Source: Spirogloea muscicola | Taxonomy: Eukaryota > Streptophyta > Zygnematophyceae > Spirogloeales > Spirogloeaceae | Assembly (NCBI GenBank): GCA_009602725.1 | Contig: WELB01000107.1 | Location: forward strand, 294,589-319,437 | Reading direction: 5' to 3' | Length of the DNA stretch: 24,849 nucleotides | Shown here: piece after piece, positions 8,761-24,849 of the stretch | How positions within the stretch are numbered: position 1 is the stretch's first letter | How the letters are laid out: each line of letters begins with the position of its first letter | The notes under the pieces: model-generated | Database searches by the model: none | Told to the model about the DNA's origin: nothing | What the model saw: the letters and a program-made list of their open reading frames with translations, nothing else | Program-made: the position numbers and the translations under genes

Positions 8761-11700
8761 CTAAGCACGCTGGCCTAATGCAGCTCTACAACGCCACACT
8801 TCATATGTTGATGTCTGTTGGAACTCAGGACCGCAGCACTGTATGGTCCCGTCTGCTAATACCTCCATCAAGCGCTCATGGGCAGTGTGCGGGTCGTAGT
8901 CTGTCACAGATGTATGCACCCCTGCCCCAGTATGCGCTGAGCTTGCAGCAGCACCAGTGACGCCTTGAGCATTGCCCTGTGCCCCCAACCCCAACAGCCC
9001 CTGATCCTTCTCAAAACCTTGTGACCCCGGCCCCTGCTGCCCTCCCACCTTGTCAGTGAGTGTAGGGCTGTCAAACATGGCCTGCAGCATTGCTTCCCAG
9101 CTCTGGGGCTATTGCATGCAAAGACAACGCAACACCGCAACCAAGACATTCCTTCTTAGCAAAAGCTCTTGAATCATCTAATGAACCACAAAGGCACGTC
9201 ACAGATGCCAAGCAGGCGCCTTGACCTACCAAATACTACAGGCTAGATGCTTTCAGAGTTTCAGGGTGACAAAACCACAGCCTGCAGCCTGGTGCTCCAA
9301 ATGTATAAACAATTGGAGCACCGCCAGGGCAACATCGGTGCCCGTCAATGAATGCGAGAGCTGGTTACATTACCTCTGTATGCTTAAAAGAATCGACATC
9401 GTTGAAGGTGCCATCTACTTGCTGTGGTCCTGCTCCCTCTCCAGTTTCCAGCTCCAGGAAGTCGTTGCCATCTTCCTGGAAGTCAGCACGGCCGTGCACT
9501 CTACGGCCTACATCTTGACTGAGTCTGTGTGGTGTGTTGAGCGCAGCCCCTTTCTGAGCCATAGCCTCCACAGACTGGCCACCTTCAGGCAGGCCCTCGT
9601 CAGGTGGAGCAGTGTTCAGATCCAAGTCGCTCCCTTTGCCCGCACTTTGTGGGGCAGCTCTCCTGCTCCCCAAAGCGCCCCTGCGGGCGGCACTCGTGAA
9701 TCTCAACTCCACTCTTCCTGGCAGGCATTGCTGTCCCACGTCATCGCTGGCTGCTAAACTGTGCCTCAGATTTCTAAAGTCGACTTCCTCCTTCATCGGC
9801 TCACTTCCACTATCGGGCCCGTCTGCTTTCTCCTTCTGCAAGTCATCTGTGCACCAAATCAGAGAACGAGTGAGAGCACAGGCATGCCTTGCCAGGCCAG
9901 AGTGCATCCTATTCGTGGTCCTTTCATGTCAGAAAGTATAAGAACATGCCTTTTTGATGTTACAGTGAAGTATGTACCTGCAGTTTCCTGAAAGCCCAGG
10001 TTCTCAGGACCTTCTTGTCCCTCGCTGTTGACAATCTGCTGGGAGCGGCTTGCTACTTGTTCATTGTCTTTTTCATCATTCGCAGGGCTGGAGTGGATCT
10101 GATCCTTGGCTGCTAATGCAGAGGTCGGATGCGCGTCACCCACCACTTTCCTCAGCTTCGCTTGCGACCTGCAAATGAGATCAAGGACGAATGCAGCCAG
10201 CCAGCTCAGCTAGGGACACAGACTGGCTTAATAAGCAACTGCAAGGGGGTGCATAAGCCTTGCTCTTTTGCCGGCCTGCGCAGAAGCCTTGCTCTTTTGC
10301 CGGGCTGCGCACTCACATGCATAAGATATACGACTTATATCTCACTGCACTGTTCGTTCTCTTGAAGCAATTACCTTTTCAATTCCTCTTGGGCATTCTG
10401 GACCCGTGCAAATGCTCGCAGAAGTCTCTTCAGCTGTGACAGCACCCTGCACATGCGAGATGACAAAACAAAGTCAACACAGAGCTGGGCTCTGAACGTA
10501 CAAGAACTCTAAGGGGAGCACACATGTGCTTCCTGACAGACTAAGAGGTCTTTACAAGTAAGCCAGGAGACAGGAAGCACTATAATGGACGATGACCTGC
10601 AGGTCAAGGATGCAATGACAGATAGATCTACAGGTTAAGGGGCAAGAGGGCTATGTGCTGGCTATGTGCTATCGCTAAACAGGCATAGTCCACGCCAATA
10701 CAATGCGTGGCAAGCAAGGAAAGCGACTCGTATGATGAAGATGAAGCTAGAGTAATGTTAGCCTTTAGTATGCTGTACCAATGCCTTACTGCATTGACTG
10801 GTCAATGTACAGCAACAATAGCTTATCACTGTGGGTGCTGAAGAGGAATACGACGAGGATTACTGGACACAGCTCAAGTGAGTTGCAAGTACTATGTCCT
10901 ACTTTGATAGCTACATGATTGAAGCGGTCATTCATGACTAGACCAGGTTAAGGGTTCTGAAGCAGAATTGGAGGTAGCGGGGTGTTACCGATTGCGATCT
11001 GATTCGAATGCAGGAAGCTTTTCCTGGAGCCCAGCTATCTGAGCTTTGAGGTCCACTAGCTTGCTCGCACTCCTCTCAGCATCGTCCTGACGTCAGCCAG
11101 CGACAATTAGGCATAGAAATGACAAGATGGCGGCTACCACAAGTATTCCAGACAAGAGCATGGAATGCAGTCAAATGGATGCATAAACAGTCAGCATAGA
11201 CCACTATATCAAAGGGTTTACCTCCAGGTTCCGCCGGCGGCTTTGCAAAGAGGAAAGTTCCTCTGCCAGGTCTCTCAACTGTCCACGCTCGTCATTAGTG
11301 AGTAGGTTAAGACAGAGACCTCACGTAACTGGGAAGGTGATCCACACACGGCCAACCAGCTACAAAAGGAGGGCATCACATGCAGATTGCTAAGTGCTCG
11401 CACCTGAGTCTCCAAGGCTAGCCGATCATCTCGTTCTCGTTCTCGTTCTCGGTCCCTGCCATTCTCCCTCTGCCGATCCCTCGCCCAAGAGTCCCTATCA
11501 ATGCGTCGGAAAGGCCTCTCCCTCTCGTTCTTGTGCTCAGGCTCAGGAGCACGAGGCCTGTCGTCCTCTGGCTCCTGATTCTCCTGCTGGTGCATGTCTT
11601 GCTCAAGCTCCTCCTTGTACGCATTCTCCCCCTCGACTTGCCCTGGTCCAGCTCCTCGCTGGGCATCACCACCTTCTAGAAGAGGTGGGAGCTCGTCTCC

Positions 11701-13000
11701 ACCAAGCTTCGTATCGACCAGAGCCTCTGCCCTCCTCTCACCCTCGCCGCCAACCTCGTCCAACTCAGGCAGTCTTTGACGCTTCTGAGCTGGTAGGGCA
11801 ACGGCGTCTGCTCCAAGTTGGTTGGGCTCAGCAGCGTCATCACCGTCCCCAATGGCCCCATTGCTGGTGGGCGCGTACTCGTCTCCCACGTCGAGCGGCC
11901 TCTTCTGTCCCTCCTGTGCTTGCTCGTCCCTGTCGAAGTCACGAGTGCGAGACACGTTACTATCAGCTTCCAGTGATTGAAATTACAGAACTGCTAAACA
12001 TGCAGCAAAGCCAGCATTGGTCGATCACACTGGCACACAGTGTGCACTTGCTTAGTCGTTCTGTGCAAACCAAGAGCGTCAACATCATGAAGACAAGCCA
12101 GCTAAGCAAATTGCTTTAGCTTATCACGCAGGCCCTGCATTGGGGTCCCAGGGCAGGCGCACTCGCCTGTTCCGAGAAGGCGACCGAGCCGACCGAGCGG
12201 GGGTCCCAGAGCCGTCCCGCGGCTCGCTGTCGCCGCCCCGGTCTGCATCCCTGTCTCTCCGCCCTCTGTCCTCACGGCCCCCGCCTCTCCTGTACGCCGG
12301 CGATCGGCTCCGCCCTGCCGTCCCCGCAAGCAGCACCACAAAAGCGGCGCGTGCAACACTTGTCAAGCTGACCTTATGCGGCATAATGTTGTACTTTACT
12401 TATGATTTCTAACTTATGAAGACAATCCCACGACGGCCTTGTCAATGCAAGCGGAGAGCAAGAGTCCTGCATCTCCTCTCAGCAACTGACGCAGGGCATT
12501 GCGGAGGGCATGGCCAGTGCCTGGCGGCGACCGCCGGCGGCTGTAGTCCCTGGGGCTGCGCCTCTCGCGGGAGGAGCCGCGTCGGTCGGGCCCCAGCCTC
12601 TCCCAGATCTCGCCGCCGCGAGGCCCGCTGTACCGGCCCCCGCCTGGACGCCATAGACATGCAACGGTGCGTGGCCAGTCACCACATGCTCCTCGGCTGC
12701 TAAGTTGCCATTGAAGCCACCACGATATGACAATGGCGAACTGGCGCTGGCCGACTGCTAAGACCTCTTGCCGTGGTCGTCGTCCAGTACGTGAAGGTAC
12801 TGAACGCGCGAGGCAGCAGCTGAGCTCGGAGAGCAGAGCCGCTGCCGGCGGCGGCGCTCACCGCCGTGCGGCGGCGAGCCGGCGTGCCGGAGCTCCTCCA
12901 CGCCGTGCGCGAAGTTGCAGCTGACGCGGGGGCAAATCCCGCTGCGCTGGAACAGCTTGCAGAGCTTCGTCTTGTACAGGTCCCGGTAGTGCGACGCCAT
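8761..13000 (-). CDS. Single-CCCH zinc-finger protein with RS-rich and coiled-coil regions (plant C3H40-like)
   Basis: Ten exons in transcript order: 12862-13000, 12491-12643, 12128-12314, 11404-11959, 11222-11278, 10989-11086, 10375-10446, 9978-10168, 9374-9846 and 8761-9081. All phases agree, giving 748 aa. The start ATG (13000) has a good context (CCCCCATGGCG). Seen: one CCCH finger, C14-x8-C23-x4-C28-x3-H32, in the plant-like setting YKTKLC...CNFAHGVEELR; Arg/Ser/Gly-rich segments to about residue 155 (GRYSGPRGG, RSRSPAYRR); an acidic then RE-rich region to 345 ending in an RERERERDD run; a coiled coil at about 346-428 containing the hallmark EELKRSQAKLRK; and a poorly conserved acidic C-terminus from about 430. 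The order CCCH, RS/RE, coiled coil with ELKRSQA matches the plant C3H40-type proteins. Likely nuclear RNA binding, inferred from the finger and the RS/RE content. The C-terminal extension is longer than I recall for the plant members. Confidence 0.85.
10255..10311. repeat. 29-bp tandem duplication in an intron of the CCCH gene
   Basis: Two adjacent copies begin at 10255 and 10284 with AAGCCTTGCTCTTTTGCCGG or a near-identical form and end CTGCGCA. They differ by one base (GGCC versus GGGC) and have a period of 29. They lie in the intron 10169-10374 and are not needed for splicing as I read it. The near-identity points to a recent slippage or duplication event. Confidence 0.9.
10649..10670. repeat. 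11-bp direct repeat (GGCTATGTGCT x2)
   Basis: Two exact head-to-tail copies lie inside the 542-nt intron 10447-10988 of the CCCH gene. No function is suggested. Confidence 0.85.
11429..11452 (-). repeat. Hexamer simple repeat coding for the RE run
   Basis: TCGTTC-type hexamers are repeated about three to four times on the plus strand. On the minus strand they encode the alternating Arg-Glu run near the end of exon 4 of the CCCH gene. The repeat is in frame and multiples of six keep the frame, so its length could vary between strains. Confidence 0.8.
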
Positions 13001-14449
13001 GGGGGCGCCGGGAAGGGGGGCGCGGCGGGGGCTGGGCCCGGGGGGCGGGGGTTTCACGACCAGTGAATCTGTCACCTATCCGTGCTTCAGCTCGTCGTCG
13101 TGACGACGGGGCGGTGCTCCCTTTGCCTCGTTCGTCGCCTAGTGGCCCTCTACTGGAAGAGTCTTTCTAGTGGGCGCCTTCTCTCAGTGGGCGTAGTCGG
13201 GCGGGTAGCTTAGGGCATTCTAGCGCTTGGTTTCTTAGCGCTAATACTGGCTTCCTCTGGCCCCCTTCTCGTTCTTTGTTCATTCTTTTTTGGGCTGGCT
13301 TGTCCAGCCCCTATCCTCAATGGGCGAGCCCTTTCTATTCTAGCGTCCCGCAAGCCATCCTTGCATACTAAAGAAAGCGGTTACCATTGAGTCCACAGCG
13401 CTCCGAGGCACTCGCGATACACCAGCGTGCTGGTCGTGCATTTGCCCAGGCCAATGGCTTCCGTGGTGATATTGTCCATTCTTTTTGGGCTGGCTTTGCC
13501 AGCCACTCTTCTCTATGGGCGCGCACATTCCTTTCCGTGGTGGTGGTTTGGCTCCTCAGTATAGCTTGTCAGATATGCATGTGCTCACTCGGGGATAATA
13601 GTGTCCCCCTTATCCAGCTCATTACCCAGTAAGAAGGACTTTTGTAAGGCCAGAATTGGCCTCCCTTTCAATTTCATGCGCACTGCGCCCCTTCTCTCTG
13701 TGGGCTGGCTTCTTGGCGGCTAGTCTTTCTGACTTGCGGCTGCTGACTAGGGGTTACCAAGTGATCATCCTTCGTGGTACATGCTTAGTTGTGTGGTTCA
13801 GCGCTTTTCGGCTCCTCGTCACTCTTTTCGGGCTGGCCCCGTTTGGAGGAGCCATTCCCTGAATTCTTTACTTTATCCACAGCCATCGCCCCCTTCTGGA
13901 CGAGGGCTTCTTCTTCTTTCGTGTTTGAGCATTCCCCTTGACCTTTGTCCCACTCCTGTGGCTGCTTGTTTTGCACTTTCTGGTCCCTTTGGGCCTTGTT
14001 AAGTCCAAGTGGGTTGGTCATCTCACACCCGTCCCCATTTTGGGCAGGACTTCTTCTCTCAACTAAACAGCTTTGTAGATGGTGGGCAAAGAGAGACCAG
14101 CGCAAATCTGGACACACTCACCAAGCGGCTGGTGACCACTTACCATGCCGCTGGCGTTCTGGTGCAGCAGCAGGCTGCATGCTGGCCGGTCAAATCTGTG
14201 GTATATTCCCTGACTTCCTTCTCAGCAGAGTACAACAATCTGGGCTTGCAAATCTGCAGCTTCTACTTCTCTTTCATTATTACCATTGCCTCAGCAGGCT
14301 CGGAGATGTATCGTCTTTATAGCCACAATGGTGCCCTTCTCAAGGTCACCATTCTGACACTTAGCCACTTGCATAGGGGCAAATGCGCCTTGCGCTTCAA
14401 ATTTGGGGACACTGCCTGAATAGAGGAGATGCATTTGTCCAGGCAATGC
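13001..14449. other. Spacer with diverged repeats between the CCCH and histidine-phosphatase genes
   Basis: The first part (13001-13060) is a G-rich 5' leader and promoter region of the CCCH gene. From about 13080 to 14060 the plus strand is T/G-rich, with recurring blocks of a T-run followed by GGGCTGGC (about 13286, 13482, 13699 and 13826) and recurring TGGGCG words. Open frames at 13785-14117 (minus, Lys/Glu-rich) and 14009-14419 (plus) show no known motif. The end near 14449 is probably the 3'UTR of the phosphatase gene. Confidence 0.55.
13281..13541. repeat. Two diverged copies of a hairpin-bearing repeat
   Basis: Copy 1 (about 13281-13345) and copy 2 (about 13477-13541) share CATTCTTTTTxGGGCTGGCTT, a palindromic core, then C/T-rich sequence and ATGGGCG. 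Copy 1 core: GGGCTGG (13292-13298), 5-nt loop, CCAGCCC (13304-13310). Copy 2 core: GGCTGGC (13488-13494), 3-nt loop, GCCAGCC (13498-13504). Each stem is a perfect 7-bp pair although the sequences differ. Weaker relatives occur near 13699 and 13826 without a clean stem. Confidence 0.7.
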
Positions 14450-15980
14450 TTATGTGAAGCTGATTGCTCGGAGCTCTCCTGTGGCCATTGCGAAGCTTCT
14501 ATGGTTGCAGAGTCCACTTTGCTGGCCTGCCAAGGCTGCTTGAAGGATCTGCAGTACGTCACCATGGCTGACAAGGAGGATGACTTGCCTGCATTTGCGT
14601 AGTGGCTCATGTGTCAGACTGTGCCTTAAGCTCCCTTGCAGCTCCATCATGCCTTCGACACAGTATTGAGCTTCATCTGTAAGCAATAGAGCCTGCAACC
14701 CTCAGAGAAGTGCAGAAAGTATGCAGCATGACCTTCTCAGGGCTCCAACTTAACAAGATGACAATCAAGGTCACTATGCAGTACTTACTCCTGATATTCC
14801 ACCTCAAGAGCCTGCAATAAATCCAGAATCCGACGTGCCACGCTGGTCACACTTTCTCCTCCTTCTGGGCACCAAGCAGGATCCTTGCCATCCATTGCCC
14901 AAACATCTGCATACTGCATGAAGCACCAGATAACAATCCTCCTCTAGCTTCAGATTTGGTGTTTGAGCAGCAATTACGGATCATGACGAGCAACGCACGG
15001 AAGAAAACTGTGCAAGTGAGAGTCCTGAGGTGATGAAGGATGGAGATGAGTATACTTGTTCGTCAAGTCCAAGCTCCAATGCAGGGCCAAAGTAGCGCTC
15101 TCTAAGCTCCTCCCTCACCTGCAATTACATCCCAGTTCCTCAATAGCAGGACATCCTTACGGCAGCACAGTCAACGGCAGCACAGCTGCACAGCTTTGAC
15201 AATGGTGCAGTGGCGAACTACCAGAAGCAAGTCGAATAGGACAATGTGTAAGTAGCTCTGTGATTTTCACGCTGTACCTGCAGCCTTGTGTCATTCTCCT
15301 CCCACCCCAGCTGCTGAGCAACAATCCTCGCTGTCTCAAGTGTCCGGCTGAAGGGAGACGAGAAAATCCAAGTATCCTGAAGCCTGCCTCTGGCAACCTT
15401 CCCCGGAAAGCTTCCTCATTTAGTATCCTGTTCAAGACTAGTCGTTCTTATTGCTTCTGAAACGGGAAAAGAAAGAGCAATTGCGCTATGCGCAACTGTA
15501 GGGAACATGGAGCAGAGGGAGCACCTGGCAGAAAGCACTACCTGCCTGTGCAGCCTGCAATCGGCCCCCGTGGGCAAGGCCAAACTCGTCCTTTACACCG
15601 TTCCTCTGTGCAGCAGGAGAGCATCGCATACATACCCTGTGAGGATCGCATGCATACCTCCAATCACAATGACAAGTATGTTGAGCTTGCGAAGCTTGCA
15701 ATATAAAAAATTGTACACGGTAAACCCATTCGACTGACTAACTATGCCCTGGCTGGACTTTTGCCAGGCTACTTCGACGATCGGACTCGTCGACTTCAGT
15801 TCCTCACAAGGGCGGCATGCCGGGGCAGGCGCCTCTCACCAGGTCGCTGACGATGATGCCGCGCTCGTTGGCGAGGCTCCGGCCGTGGCGCAGGGCCCAG
15901 TACTCGTTCCGGAGAGGCTGCGGCGGCGGCGCCGGCGCGGGCGCGGGGCCGCCGCCCCCGCCGCCCGACGCGCCGCGCAT
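14450..15980 (-). CDS. Histidine phosphatase family protein (phosphoglycerate-mutase-like)
   Basis: Six exons in transcript order: 15840-15980, 15542-15605, 15278-15414, 15056-15118, 14789-14913 and 14450-14588. Phases agree, giving 222 aa. Seen: the catalytic RHG at 31-33 (YWALRHGRSLANERG), the second Arg in SSPFSRTLETA (R92), a probable catalytic acid in PEGGES (E155), and the second His in LLVSHGD (H185). The full 2-His phosphatase core is present, so the enzyme should be active through a phospho-histidine on H32. The substrate cannot be told; broad-specificity phosphatase or sugar-phosphate roles are known in this clan. The Gly/Pro/Ala-rich first 22 residues do not look like a strong transit peptide. 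The exon 3 acceptor (ATGAG|GAAGC) is weak; it was chosen because it alone keeps the frame from a good donor. The gene is divergent to the FTSH11-like gene. Confidence 0.85.
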
Positions 15981-16400
15981 GGCACAGCGCCGACGGGCGC
16001 GCGCTGCTGCGAGGCCGTGATCTGGTTGACGCTAGCTCCAATGGCTGGTTTGATGGAAGGCTGAGGCTGTGAGAGTCGTTCGCGCCGTTCCGCTGGGGTC
16101 CCGTCTCGCAGCACAAGGCGGCGGGCTGCCGTCTCGGAGCGCCTTTCGGTTGTGGATGGATGGGAGCCCGTCGCAGGGCCCCGTCGGAAAAGGGTCCAAC
16201 CATCGCTGGGAGCCGACGTCGGGGCTGAGGCTTGCTGAGCCACGTCGTGGCTCCTGAAGCCATGTGATGTCAACGACGCCAATCGATACACCGTCACAGA
16301 GGCCGGCCGTGCGCGGCGGCCGCCGCGGCGGCGGCGGCGGCGGCGGCGGCATGGCAATGGCAATGAGCAATGGGCATGGCGATGGNGGGTGCCGCCGACG
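15981..16400. promoter_or_regulatory. Shared divergent promoter interval, histidine phosphatase / FTSH11-like
   Basis: The two start codons face away from each other across about 420 bp, which must hold both 5'UTRs and both core promoters. I see no TATA-like element. The interval is GC-rich, with a CGG tract (about 16326-16350) and a cluster of ATGGCA repeats with extra ATGs just upstream of the FTSH11-like start. That these two genes are co-regulated is only an inference from the arrangement. Confidence 0.5.
16317..16386. repeat. (CGG)n tract, ATGGCA repeats and an N next to the FTSH11-like start
   Basis: CCGCGGCGG... runs to about 16350 and is followed at once by ATGGCAATGGCAATGAGC and related words up to the N at 16386. 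The ATGs at 16351, 16357 and 16363 share one frame that is not the frame of the FTSH11-like exon 1. As written they would be upstream ATGs. If the N hides an insertion or deletion, they could instead be the true start. Confidence 0.75.
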
Positions 16401-22300
<5,900 letters not shown>

Positions 22301-22837
22301 TTGGTTCATGTTGCCCCCCCCACCATCCCCCACGCTTCCCAATTTGACCCTCTTAGACATTATTAAATGACGCTGTCAGCAGCGTCGCGTTTCCCTTAAG
22401 AAGTGCGGTGACGTGGTCAGCGTCGTCCAATGTACTTCCACCTAGATTCGCCACACATTACCCATGTGCCTGGTCTGAGTAAGAGAGCATGAATGCAGCT
22501 GAGGCCTCTTCAGGCCCGCAGTCACCAGGTCGTCCATTGCAGTGGGCAATTTGTACAGGCAAGTCCTTGCTTTGTCCTCAAGCAGGGCTGTAGGGGTGGT
22601 CAGTAGGACATCAATCGGCTGATACGTACTTGGCACAGAGCAGGTTTCAAAAATTGTTGTTAATTAAGTGTAGCTGGATGTGTGCACTTTGCTTGCTTCT
22701 CATTTTGTAATAGTGCTTGCTTTCCTGTGCGGTTTTTGCAGAAGTACATACTGCCTTGCGTTCTGAAAGTTCTGAAAACTACTAAAAGAATGCTACTAGA
22801 ATGAATATTTATGCTGTAACATAGCTGTGAGACCCAA
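22301..22837. other. Convergent 3' interval between the FTSH11-like and SDR genes
   Basis: No coding exon is supported here. A C-rich stretch (about 22314-22335) follows the FTSH11-like stop, and the rest is AT-richer sequence. TGTAA motifs lie at 22706-22710 and 22815-22819 on the plus strand. Confidence 0.6.
22706..22710 (+). terminator. Possible polyadenylation signal (TGTAA)
   Basis: TGTAA is the established polyadenylation signal of chlorophyte algae. This copy lies about 405 nt after the FTSH11-like stop, in a T-rich setting (CATTTTGTAA). A second copy at 22815 is an alternative. A five-base motif often occurs by chance. Confidence 0.3.
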
Positions 22838-24765
<1,928 letters not shown>

Positions 24766-24849
24766 CTGGCCCCACAACGCCCGCGGCGGCGGCGGCGGCG
24801 CCGGAGTTCGCGGCGTGAGCTCCGCCGCTGCGGCGGCGGCCAGGTCGCG

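Noticed and set aside
9221-9757. Plus-strand open frame of 178 codons
   Set aside because: It is antisense to exon 9 of the CCCH gene, whose own frame is phase-consistent with its neighbours.
11394-12119. Plus-strand open frame of 241 codons
   Set aside because: It is antisense to the acidic/RE-rich exon 4 of the CCCH gene; the Ser/Pro/Leu-rich product is a shadow.
14009-14419. Plus-strand open frame of 136 codons in the spacer
   Set aside because: It has no recognisable domain and overlaps the repeat block and the expected 3'UTR of the phosphatase. I could not support it as a gene.

Overview
The window is nuclear DNA from an intron-rich eukaryote, most likely a green alga. Exons are mostly 40-230 nt, separated by spliceosomal introns of about 80-550 nt with GT-AG borders. 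First exons are GC-rich and Ala/Gly/Pro-rich, with (CGG)n tracts near start codons. The best protein matches by eye are to plant/algal families: FTSH11, a plant-type single-CCCH protein, plant-type MCRS1 and a tropinone-reductase-like SDR. The chlorophyte assignment, perhaps Trebouxiophyceae, is an inference from this gene content. All exon chains below were built by hand from splice sites, reading phase and family resemblance.

Layout. (1) 1-3586 (+): MCRS1-like FHA protein, six exons, including one probable GC-AG intron. (2) 3587-4192: convergent gap. (3) 4193 to at least 7140 (-): a multi-exon gene of unrecognised family. Its last nine exons join in consistent phase; its 5' end is lost in a poly-C/N low-complexity zone. 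(4) 7562-8760: GC-rich spacer with a CGG tract, no convincing gene. (5) 8761-13000 (-): single-CCCH zinc-finger protein with RS/RE-rich and coiled-coil regions, ten exons, 748 aa. (6) 13001-14449: spacer carrying diverged hairpin-forming repeats. (7) 14450-15980 (-): histidine phosphatase (phosphoglycerate-mutase-like), six exons, 222 aa. (8) 15981-16400: divergent promoter interval. (9) 16401-22300 (+): FTSH11-type AAA metalloprotease, 18 exons, 825 aa. (10) 22301-22837: convergent 3' interval. (11) 22838-24765 (-): tropinone-reductase-like SDR, five 3'-terminal exons; its 5' exon(s), with the dinucleotide-binding motif, lie beyond the right edge.

The genes look like ordinary housekeeping nuclear genes: chromatin/RNA factors, an organellar protease and metabolic enzymes. 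They do not form an operon-like functional unit, and I found no mobile element, RNA gene, CRISPR array or defence-like system. The points most worth a second look are the unrecognised minus-strand gene, the hairpin repeats at 13.3-13.5 kb, the probable GC-AG introns, and three single N bases, all next to simple repeats, that mark doubtful assembly exactly where gene starts should lie.
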